64,000 bases of DNA, taken from positions 1,463,434 to 1,527,433 of the forward strand of contig BCIO01000004.1 in the NCBI GenBank assembly GCA_001599975.1, in the 5' to 3' direction. The DNA is from Cystobasidiopsis lactophilus (lineage: Eukaryota; Basidiomycota; Agaricostilbomycetes; Agaricostilbales; Chionosphaeraceae). Below the pieces are notes generated by a model, which was not told the DNA's origin, made no database searches, and saw only the letters and a program-made list of their open reading frames with translations. The translations under genes were made by a program, and so were the position numbers. Of this stretch, positions 34,317-43,917 are shown in pieces (the first letter of the stretch is position 1; each line of letters begins with the position of its first letter).

Positions 34317-35300
34317 ATGCCTTCATTCAAGACTGCCTTGCTCGCTTTGCCCCTCATCGGCTCTGCCTTTGCTGCCGACCTTTCGCGGAGTGAGTCTTCC
34401 CACTCCCGCTTTCTCGCTTCTTCTTGTCGCCGGCACTCAATTTTTTGCCTTATCTTATCTAGGATGGGACTACGACGGCGGCAACCAGACCGAGTGCGGC
34501 TGGGCGTCCCTGAGCATCTGCGGCACACTCGCCATGCTATAGTGAGCTCATTCTCCCATTTCCTTCGTGCGAGCAAAAATACTCATCGCTACCCTCCCTT
34601 CTTAGCGACCCATACACCGGACACTGCTACAGCCCGGCCAATCACCCCTCCGTCTTCAACTGCGCCTACCTTCAGCTCGCTTACGACGCAGACACTGAGG
34701 AGTGCGTCGAGAACGCGGCGGCCGACGATGCCGACTGCAACCAAAAGTGCATGCTCTAGTGAGTTGTCCCGCAGCCTTCTCAAGTGCCTCGTGCCGTTTC
34801 TGATCGTTCGCTTTTGCCCTCTACAGCAACCCCAAGTCGACGCACTGCTTCAACCCCGCAAACCACCCTTCATACGAAAACTGCGCCATGTACGGCTACT
34901 TCTATGACCCAACGTAAGCTTATTCTCGGCCTGTTCTTTGTCGATAGCCTGCTCACTCCTCCACCGCAGTACCAACACTTGCAGCACTTCCAACACCAAC
35001 GCCACGCCAACGACGAGCGCAGGAGGCTCCACTCCTACTGGTTCGAACGGCTGCGCAGCTGGTTACTTGCCGGTAGTTGACGCCGAAGGCCACTGCCTCG
35101 ACTACTGCGCCGACTGTGGCTGGTGCCAGTCCTACGGCAACATGGGCACGCCCGCTTGCACTGTCGACTACACCTGCTCCCTCATGTGCCCGGAAGGGCA
35201 ATCAGTGGTGAACAACTGGGTAAGCTTTGCACCTTTCCGTGCCTCTCGAATCTTGGGCTAACCCAAATTCATTCTTCAGGGCGTCCTCTACTGCCAATGA
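34317..35300 (+). CDS. Small secreted cysteine-rich protein with duplicated module
   Basis: This is a predicted extracellular protein, disulfide-rich, with no known domain. Exons are 34317-34389, 34463-34541, 34606-34758, 34827-34913, 34970-35220 and 35280-35300. They encode about 220 residues. The signal peptide is MPSFKTALLALPLIGSAFAA. The mature part has about 19 cysteines. Two modules repeat the pattern LY-[DN]-P-x-x-x-HC-x-x-PANHPS-x-x-NCA, one per exon (exons 3 and 4). A Thr/Ser-rich linker and a Cys-rich tail follow (HCLDYCADCGWCQSYGN, ACTVDYTCSLMCPEGQS). Many plant-associated fungi secrete such proteins as effectors, but nothing here proves that role. Wall-bound or lectin-like functions are equally possible. 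Confidence 0.8.
34606..34913 (+). repeat. Tandem exon duplication inside the secreted protein gene
   Basis: Exons 3 (34606-34758) and 4 (34827-34913) each begin with the last base of a split Tyr codon (TA|C). Each encodes a copy of the HC-x-x-PANHPS-x-x-NCA module. The introns before both are in the same phase at the same place in the module (ML|Y), so the repeat most likely arose by duplication of an exon with its flanking intron parts. Confidence 0.7.
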
Positions 35301-35659
35301 TCAACCACTCCGCCTTCCTTCAATTAGACTTCCTCTTCTCGCTTAGGGTACTCCTTTCGGTCTATTCCCGTCTCCGACGCTCTTTGCTACGACACATTCA
35401 CGCAGCTATCAAGACACCCACTTTCTCATTTCTGTGCCCTTGTCTTCTATACTTCTTGGAATTACCAAAACGAAGCTTGTCGCTGTTCGCACTTGATCCC
35501 TGAGACTTGCACGACCAAGAGTGGCCACGCTCGAGACCCTGTTCCTGAGATTTTAGACCGACCGCATCACGGCTTCGCCTGGGTGGCCGCCTTCGTCTCC
35601 TAAGAAATGCCTGCCCGACCGTAAATAGCTAGTCTCTCGCTAGGCTCGTTTCGCCAGAC
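35301..35659. promoter_or_regulatory. Spacer upstream of the GT8-like gene
   Basis: These 359 bases follow the secreted protein stop and precede the glycosyltransferase start, on the same strand. The first part is pyrimidine-rich. I see no gene. Confidence 0.4.
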
Positions 35660-36942
35660 ATGAGGACCACGAAAACTTGGCGCCGAGTCGTCTTTTTGGC
35701 GCTCGTCGTGGCAGTCTTCTGGCTGTTCCCGGCGTGGAGGAGCCGGTCGGCGGCGCCAGCTGTCAAGGAATTGCATATCGCCATGATTGCGGATCAAGAG
35801 AGACTCGACTACATGGCCCAAGTCGTGGCCTCAGCCGCCTTCTTCACTCGGTCTCACCGCGTCCACGCCCACCTCGTCCTGCCGCGCCTGCACCACAAGA
35901 AGATGAAGAAACGTCTCTCAAAGCATCATGCTACGGTTTCGCTGTACGACTACGACTACTGCCTCAATCTGGCTACTACGATCCGCCCATTCTCAAATCC
36001 CAAGATCCACAATAGTGCGCTTTGCAAGGCCTTTCTCGACCACATCATCCCTGCCGACAGGGTTCTTTATCTTGACACGGATGCCACCGTTGCAGCGGAT
36101 TTGGGCCGGTGCTACCAACAGCCTGCCTTTGGCACCACCCTCTTCCACATGGCACAGGACCTGGGCGACGCTTGCCAGAACTTCCCTGGTCGCTGCTGGC
36201 CTACTTCTCTTCTGTACAAAGTGCCGGAGGGATTCAAGTGCGGGAATGTGCCCAGTCGGTACAATCCTGGCCTCTTCAAGGTGCATGGCGCGAAATGCTG
36301 GGAAGCTGGCGACTATGAGCCCGCCCAAGTGAATGCCGGTAGGTTTTTCTTTTCGTTCTCCCGCGGTGTGAACTCGTCTTTACCTACCATTGGATGGCAG
36401 GCGTGGTGCTCTTCGAGCTGGACCGAATGCGCGCCACCAACTTCACCGACCGCTTCCTCGACGCAGTCTCTACCACCTACCAAGAGGTCGGGCACCAAAA
36501 GGCTGAATGGGGCGAGCAAGAGTTTCTCAACACCTTCGTCCGCTACGATCCAAATGTGCTGGAATTTTTGCACTGCGGGTGTAACTACCAATGGCAAGGG
36601 TTTAGGCGGGAGGCCAAGTGTGGACGTCAGCCGGTTACCATCGCCCATGGATGGTATGCGATCAAATCCTATTTGCCTAGCCTTGTGCGCGCTGATACGT
36701 CCATTCGCAGGCACACCGGGGTGTCCCAACCTGGCCCAAACCCTTACAACCAACTCTTGTGGGCTTTCTCCCTCCTGAACGACGTTTCTTATAGGCTCAT
36801 GTTCCACAGCTACTACTTCCTTGACAACCCGCTCGGTCTGGGGGAGCCACCTCTGCCACCGCCGTTCACCGAGTCGGTGGAAGGGTCGCCCAACATTTCG
36901 GCGCCAATGATGCTCGACCGGAATAGCCTCAAAGAAGCATAA
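35660..36942 (+). CDS. Type II membrane glycosyltransferase, GT8-like
   Basis: This is a predicted Golgi retaining glycosyltransferase. It has a short basic tail and one anchor (RVVFLALVVAVFWLFPAW), then a GT-A fold: ELHIAMIADQERLDYM, HSALCKAFLDHIIP-type block NSALCKAFLDHII, and the DxD metal site in VLYLDTDATVA. GRCWPTSLLY, YNPGLFKVHG, VNAG|VVLFELDRMRATNF, WGEQEFLNTF and LHCGCNYQW follow the arrangement seen in LARGE and xyloside xylosyltransferase-type GT8 proteins. Exons are 35660 to about 36339 and 36401 onward, plus an intron at 36654-36710 that is in frame and free of stops. Sugar and acceptor are unknown. The stop lies 10 bases from that of the convergent SCI1-like gene. Confidence 0.82.
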
Positions 36943-36952
36943 AACAATACAA

Positions 36953-37854
36953 TCACGGAGGCCCGAAGCGAGCGGCAGCCATGGCCTTGAACTCTGCCAG
37001 CAAGCCGTTTTCCTTCTGCATGTAAGCCGCCCTCTTGTCCTCCAACTCTGCCTGATTTTCCTCCCGTCTGCAGCTTCGCCGTTAGCTCGCGCCAACAGAT
37101 TACGGCCGCGGGAGGGACGAACCTCAGCGTCTTGGCATTCTTTCGAGCTTTGGCCCGCTCTCGAGCAGCCACGGCGGCCTGGAAGCTGTCGCTGGTGCCA
37201 CTGCTGAGCCCCAACGTTTCGGCGTTGAACTCGATCTCCGTGTCGTCCTTGCGGGTCGCAAATGTTTGGTTCGCCATTCGTTTTTGGAAACGGGATTCGA
37301 CGATCCGCTCTCGGCCGGTGGCCTGCGACGCTTTCTCTTCCTCCTTCGCCTCTCGGATCTCCCTCTTCCTCTCCTGCTTCTCCGTCATCTTTCGTGAAGT
37401 CCTCTCCCCTTCCTCAGCCTCCCTCCGATAATGCAGCGCCTCGACCGCCGACCAGTCTGAAATTTGGCCGGGCTCTGGCTTGCTCGGCCCCTGGGTAGCT
37501 TCAGTGGACCGAGAAGTGTAGTGGGAAGATGTAGGGGTGGCCGAGGAGCTGGATGAGTAGTAGTCGAGTGGGCATTTGCCTTTGTTGAAAGAATGCAAGA
37601 ACTTGGAGAAATAGCGATCTTGGTCGTCTGGCGCCAGCTTATGCGACTGTTCATTACCAAAGCAGCATTAGCACCAATCCAACCAGCCGGCGACGTGGAT
37701 GGCACACCTTGCCCTTCTCTTCCAGCAGCCAGCGCTTAAAGAGCGGCCGCTGCTCATCGAAGTCGTCCTCGGTGAGCTTCTTGACGCCGAGGGCCTTCAA
37801 GTCGACCTTGCGCCGCTTGGATCTATGCCTGTCTTCATCCGAAGAGCCTCCCAT
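36953..37854 (-). CDS. Conserved basic coiled-coil protein, SCI1-like
   Basis: This is probably a nuclear protein of unknown function. It starts MGGSSDEDRHRSKRRKVDLK (basic, NLS-like). The conserved block is LTEDDFDEQRPLFKRWLLEEKGK|V, joined to HKLAPDDQDRYFSKFLHSFNKGKCPLDYY. That pattern (xFxxWLxEEKG...F..F...+NxGKLP..YY) recalls plant style cell-cycle inhibitor 1 and its fungal relatives. A highly charged coiled-coil follows (REAEEGERTSRKMTEKQER, REAKEEEKASQAT). The last exon, after an intron at about 37128-37069, gives ELEDKRAAYMQKENGL and MAAARFGPP. The family link rests on one block, so it is moderate. Confidence 0.66.
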
Positions 37855-38012
37855 TGCAGTTTTCTTAGCGGGGTGTTGGTTGCTTCTGCCTGAGAAAATT
37901 GGGCGGCAAGGTCCTCGCTGACTCGGGGGTTCGCTGCAATTGGGACTTGAGCGTTCGAATCCGGTCACAATTTGTACAAATTCTGACAACTTTGTTACTC
38001 CTTGCGAATGCA

Positions 38013-40557
38013 TCACTCTTCGTCGAGGAACCAATCCTTGATCCTTTCCACTCCCAACCTCCAACCCGTCAACGGTTCGCCTTCGTCGTCTACCTTGGTG
38101 ATCACTATCTCCGGCGTCGTGAAGAAGGTGCGGTCACGAAAGTTGAATTGGGAGATGGGCTTGAGCCGGGCTTGGTGGCGGACGCGACGCCACAACGTGC
38201 GCACAGAGGTGACGGTGAGCGTTGCGCTCTGGTCGTCCTCCTCTGCTTGGGGATTGTGGAAGGCGTACGGGTCGTCTCGGAGGGGTTTGAGGATTCGGAA
38301 GATCCAGAGGCCAAAAAAGAAGGGGATCGGCAGGACAGACGTCAGCCAGTTGGCCGCCTTTCCTTTGCCGGGGATGAAGCCCTCAAAGGCTGGCACAAAA
38401 GCTTTGGTAAACCATGTGGAACTTGTGTAAGAACAGATCGCTTACTGTGGAACAAGATGATGAGGATCAACATTGTGATGCCCCAGTAGGTCAGGTATGG
38501 CTGGAGTGGCGCATAATACGAAAGCGTGTGGCGGGCGGGGCCAAAGCGGGTCATGCCTCGGTGGAACCGCAGATAAGTGACCAGGATGACGGTCCAGGTG
38601 ACCAATGCCGGGACCGAGGTGAGGTTGACGAAGTATGAATAGACCTGGCTTTCGTTGCTGAGGTCGATGGCAAAAGCCGAGAGGCCGAACGCTCCAGTGA
38701 AGAGTACGGCGCGCAAAGGGACGCCAGACTGGGTCTTTTCCTTGAAGAAGGCTGGGACTTCCTCGCTGAGAGCAAGGGAGAAAAGCGTCCGCGAGCCGGT
38801 ATAGCAGAACACGTTGGCAGCAGAAATCGCTGAGCACAGAATCGCTGCATTGACGAAACTGGGTAGGATGTGGATTCCAGCATTCTTGATGGCGATGATG
38901 AAAGGCGAAGCCGAGCTGCGAGATATGAAAGGCAGAGTCGTTTGCCGAGTCACGGAGCCCTCGGCGTTGGCCACGTTGCCCAACAGCTCGCCTGCACCCC
39001 TAATGAGTTGCGGATAGGAGTATTTCAACTGTACTACTGACCGTTCGTGTACGCTACGGTCAAGCCGATCATGCACACAGCACCGAGGTAGAGGAAGGTG
39101 ACACGAAAAAAGACTCTGCGAATTGCTCTGGGGAGAGTGCGTCGGGGATCGGTCGCTTCGCCGGCTGCCACGGCCACAATCTCCGTCCCGATGAAAGAGA
39201 AGGCTGCATTGACAAGAGTCGAACAAAAGGCAAGGAAGCGGCCGCCAGCATTGTCGAAGTTGGCAACGTGGGCCATCGCGCCTGGGTTGCGCCAAAGGGC
39301 GAAACCGACGGGGCCTGAGGCAGCAGAACCGCCCAGTGCAAGCACGAGGTCCAGAAGGATCAACGCCACAATCTGCAATGAGGTTGAGCGCCATTTCTCC
39401 ATCTGTCGGTCTTCGAAGGTACGCACTGTGAAGACTTTGAGAACCGAGAACCAGTACTCGATCTCTCCCAACACTATCTTTTGGATTAAGTGAGTGAGTG
39501 AGTTGTATAGCGGAGGACGTACATCGGACGTTGAAGGAATTGACCAAGAGGATAGCGAGCAGAATGGGCGCGATCCAGATTTTGGGCGAGTCGATGTGGC
39601 TCAGGTACCACGAATCGACCTTGTTGGTCCAGCTGCATCTCGGATGAGAGAATGCAGGCATTGCCTATGAATAGCAAACTCGCGCTCACAATTGGATCAC
39701 CAAGGAAGCCGCTGCGATTTCGGCCGGAAAGCTGGCTGCGTAGCTGTGGATGGCCCGGTGAGGCACTGGCTCAGAGTGGTGTCGAAGAAGGACTCACTTT
39801 GACCAATAAAGCACGCCCACTGCAAAGCCCAAGGGAGAGTGGACAAATCGTTTGGCGTAGATCACAAATGACCCCGGCACTGGCCAAAGGATGGTCATCT
39901 CGCCAAGGGCCACGATCATAGCGTAGACGACACTACCCATCAAAAGGTAGGCCAAAACGAGCGACAGTGGTCCGGCTTCCGCAAGAGCCGCCCCCGAAGC
40001 GACTGCCCAGAGTATGACAGTCAGCCTTGAACAGGGCTTTATTTAGTTCAATCTGCGTGGCGGCTTACCAAACTGAGTCAAGTGCAAGGCTTTGATAAAG
40101 CTCTATGCGGAAAAGGAGCAGGAGCGTCACTTACGAGTCCTGTCTGTTAACACAGGATTTCAGCTCATCAAAGAATCAAACAGGAGCAATTCAAACTCAC
40201 GCCGATCGTGCCACCCAGGGAAAGCATCGTGACCATGCGCGGGGCCAGTCGTCTGAGGGCGGCACCATTCAGCATGTACGAGTGTCGGTCGTTTCTTTCC
40301 GCCTGTTCAGCGAGTTCCGGGCTGAGCTCAAAAGCCATGGGATCGACCTCTCTGGCCCTCTGCTGCGCCTGCTCGAAAGTTTCGATTTCCTCCTGGCCAC
40401 TTGAGGGGGCAGTCGACATGCTGTCGGGCTTGCTGGGCGGATTTGGCTGGCGTTCTCGTGCTGTGGAGCCGCTCTCGGGTGTCGCCACGCCCATCATGTG
40501 GCGGAGCTCCTCCATTTCCATCGAGGCCTGGTCATCGCCCACAGACTCGCTGCTCAT
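38013..40557 (-). CDS. Amino acid permease (APC superfamily, yeast AAT type)
   Basis: This is a plasma-membrane amino acid:H+ symporter with 12 predicted spans. A long acidic N-terminus (MSSESVGDDQASMEMEELRH) leads to LNGAALRRLAPRMVTMLSLGGTIG, the typical entry to span 1 of fungal permeases. Later exons give LGEIEYWFSVLKVFTV, ALILLDLVLALGG, GGRFLAFCSTLVNAAFSFIG (split from GTEIVAVAAGEATDPRR), AIRRVFFRVTFLYLGAVCMIGL, NAAILCSAISAANVFCYTGSR, ALFTGAFGLSA-like and LVTWTVILVTYLRF. The C-terminal tail ends IKDWFLDEE. The EIEYWFS and TEIVAVAAGEA blocks are diagnostic. About eight introns, with several limits (39480-40200) only approximate. The gene is divergent from GUS1. The substrate range is not predictable. 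Confidence 0.87.
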
Positions 40558-41016
40558 GACCGTTCGACCTGCCCCCCGGGCTCTCCAGGGACTGCTCGAG
40601 GTCGAAGTGCTGATTGGAGAGGGCAAATCAAGCTGCAGCTATTGTTCGTGGTCGCAAGAGGAGAAGAGCAGAGCTGTGGTCTTTGAGTTTGGGTGGGTTG
40701 GCACACAAAGAACGGAAGGATCGTAAGGCCAGTTGTGGTCACTGGCCGGCTTCTCTGCTACACAGAGTCGACCAGACATACAGGAGACGGCTCGGGTGAA
40801 TGGAGAGTGGCCATCGATACAACGGTTAGCCTCGAATGAACCAAGCAGTCTGCGGCCTCCGCCGTAAATCGATGGCTTCCCGTTTGGCTTGGACATATCG
40901 AACGGTGTCGGACAAGAACGTAAAGAGAGATGTCATGATTTCAGACCACGAGGAGAACAGAGCAGACGGCCGCTCGACTCGACCAAAATATCATTGAGTT
41001 GCCTTCGACGTCGACG
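40558..41016. promoter_or_regulatory. Divergent intergenic region, permease / GUS1
   Basis: These 459 bases carry the promoters of the amino acid permease and of glutamyl-tRNA synthetase. Both relate to amino acid use, so joint control by amino acid supply is conceivable. I did not find a clear Gcn4-type site. Confidence 0.4.
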
Positions 41017-43627
41017 ATGACGGAGCTTAAGGTCAACATCAAGGCCACACCCATCAGTTGGGGTGCGCTTGCACTGGCCGAGTACATCAACTCAGGCCTC
41101 GCCAACGCCATCACCATCGAGCTCGACTCAGGCGACAGCCCAGCTGAACCCGTCGTCTTGACCTCCAATGGCGCCTCCTGTAACACGCCTTCGGCCGCAC
41201 TCAAGTCACTCACTGCTGCATTCGAGACTCAAGGGCTGGCGGGCGCCGACTCCACCGAGTCTAGCAAAGCCGACGCCTTATTGCAGCTGGCGGATTCGAG
41301 GATTTCTGGAGTCGCTGATTTTGCGGCCCTCACCGCGGTGGCCGACGAGCTGGACGACTACCTCACGCTGAGGTCATATGCAGTGGGTTACAAGCTGACG
41401 GCGGCGGATTTTGCCTTGTGGGGAGCCCTCAAAGGTGCGTTGTTGCGTTTTTGGCTCTTGCTGCCCAATGCCCTGTGCATTTCTGATCTCAGTCTTAATG
41501 GCAATCAGGCAACATCCCGTTTCTCGGCATCTTGAAGAAGAACTTGCATCCCCATTTGGCCCGCTACTATGCATACATCGATTCGCTGGCGCCCACCAAG
41601 GCCGCAGTGGCTTCAGTCCAAGCCGCCGCCAAGCAGAAGGTCAAGACTCGTTCAGCCAATGCCACTTTTGAGCTCGGGTTGCCAAACGCCAAGCACGGCC
41701 AAGTGGTCACCCGTCTGCCGCCCGAGCCATCGGGCTACCTCCACATTGGCCACTGCAAGGCCGCCATCCTGAACGAGTACTTTGCCCGCTTTTACGAGGG
41801 CAAATTCTTGGTCCGCTTCGACGACACCAACCCATCGAAGGAGAAGGCCGAATTCCAGGACTCGATCATGGAAGACTTGCACTTGATGGGCCTCAAGCCG
41901 GACAACATTTCCTACACCTCGGACTATTTCGACCAGCTCTTTCAATACGCCGTCCAGCTCATCAAGCTTGGGAAGGCGTACACCGACAACACGCTGCAAG
42001 AGCAGATGAGGCAGGAACGGATGGACGGCATCGCGTCAGCCCACCGAGACGATTCCGTGGAGGATAACCTAGCCCACTTCTCGGCCATGCAGTCTGGCTC
42101 CGCCGAGGGCGTGCAGTGGTGTCTGCGAGCAAAAATGTCTGTGGACGACCCGAACAAGGCCATGCGCGACCCGGTCATCTTCCGCTGCAACCTCGAGCCT
42201 CACCACCGCACCGGCACGACATGGAAGATTTACCCCGGCTACGACTTTGCCTGCCCCATTGTGGACTCTTTGGAAGGCGTCACCCACGCCTTGCGAACCA
42301 ACGAGTACCGAGACCGGAACCCGCAGTATTGGTGGATGCAAGCGGCACTTGGGTTGCGCAAGGTCGAGATTTGGGACTACGGCCGCATCTCTTTCGTCTA
42401 CACGCTGCTCTCCAAGCGCAAGCTAAAGGCCATGGTCGAGGAGAAGCACTTGGTGTCTGGATGGGACGACCCTCGGTTCCCAACCATTCGCGGTGAGGCC
42501 CTTCCCTGTTTTCAAACTGAAGATCTCGGGCTCACCAATTATGCAGGCATGCGACGAAGAGGGTTGACGATCGAGGGCCTAAGGCAGTTTATGCTTGCGC
42601 AAGGCCCCTCCCAAGCGGTGACCAGCCTCGAGTGGGATTCCATCTGGACCACCAACAAGAAAGTGATCGATCCCATTGCTCCACGACATGCGGCTGTCTC
42701 CAAAAAGAACATGTAAGTTGTTCGCACCTCGATTGGTTGGTTCTTCAATTCAGCTCCGGCCGGGACAGTGTTCAAGTGCACCTTTCTGGCACTCCGGGCA
42801 AGACCTACGTCCAGGCAGTCCCTAAACACAAGAAGAATCTAGACATTGGCAACAAAAGCACGACTTATGGCCCGGTCATTTTCATCGAACAAGAAGACGC
42901 GGTGTCCTTTGGCGACAATGAGGAGGTGAGCCACTTCTTTGGTCTTGACATGGGCAACGCTCAAGGGCCCAGTAGATCACCTTGATGGACTGGGGCAACG
43001 CTATCATTCGCTCCAAGCAAGTCAGCTCGACCGATCCATCCGTGATTGAGTCCATCGTGGCCGACCTCCACCTGGAGGGCGACTTCAAAAAGACGTCGAA
43101 GAAGATCCACTGGCTCGCACCCTCAGACCAGGCTCCCTTGATTCCAGTCACGCTCAAAGACTTCGACTACCTCATCACGAAGAAAAAGATTGAAGACACC
43201 GACGACTGGACCGACTTTATCAATCCCGTTACCGAGTTCACGACCGAGGCGCTGGCCGACTTCAACGTGCAAGGACTCAAACACGGCGAAATCATCCAGT
43301 TCGAACGCAAAGGATACTACATCGTCGACGAGCCGTACACGCACGCCCACCCTTCGCTTCAGCTCATTCTGATCCCCGACGGCAAGGCGTCCTCGGTGGT
43401 TCTCAAGGCGCCTAGCAGCGATAAGCCGGCTGCGTCCAAAAAGGCATCTGCTCCTGCTGCCAAGCAAGAGGGCCCGGTGATCAACATGTACAAGGTCGAG
43501 CCTGTGGTGAGCCTGTTCTTGTCCGTGTGCTGCATCACGCCATCTGAAGCGTTTCCAGACTTCCGGCAAGATCGTTTCTGACATCTCCAAAGTCAACATG
43601 TACCATGTGCCCAACCTCTATGCGTGA
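41017..43627 (+). CDS. GUS1: Cytosolic glutamyl-tRNA synthetase
   Basis: This is a class I synthetase that charges cytosolic tRNA-Glu. The start at 41017 gives MTELKVNIKATPISWGALAL. A GST-like N-terminal domain follows (VGYKLTAADFALWGALKG|NIPFLGIL), used in yeast to bind Arc1. The catalytic core starts at TRLPPEPSGYLHIGHCKAA (HIGH motif) with VRFDDTNPSKEKAEF, GVQWCLRAKMSVDDPNKAM, YPGYDFACPIVDSLEGVTHALRTNEY (several pieces) and SFVYTLLSKRKL, which is the KMSKS-type loop. The anticodon-binding beta-barrels follow, with an Ala/Lys-rich linker near KPAASKKASAP. The final exon reads KIVSDISKVNMYHVPNLYA. Introns are short, and the last lies around 43500-43560. It is complete. Confidence 0.94.
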
Positions 43628-43917
43628 TGCGGCCGCCTATCTGAGAGGGCCGGAATGGGTTCGTCGGGAAATTTGCAATGTGTCTCTTGGACCCGGTGCA
43701 CCATTTAGATCTCTCTTTCTTAGTCCATCCTTCCTTGTCTCTCGGTTTCTGTCGACTTGAGCCAGTCGCCAGCAACGATGGACTCAGTTCGGGCTGTCGG
43801 CCCGCCGCCGCCAGTCATCTTCTGAACTCTTCTGATGAACTTGAAGGGGCCGGACTGCTTCCTCTTTGCAAACTGTGATGCTCCCATCGTGTGGCGGAGC
43901 TGCCCAACAACAGCAAA

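Noticed and set aside
37950-37970. tRNA B-box-like string (GTTCGAATCC)
   Set aside because: The flanking bases cannot form a T-stem and no A-box or acceptor stem is nearby.
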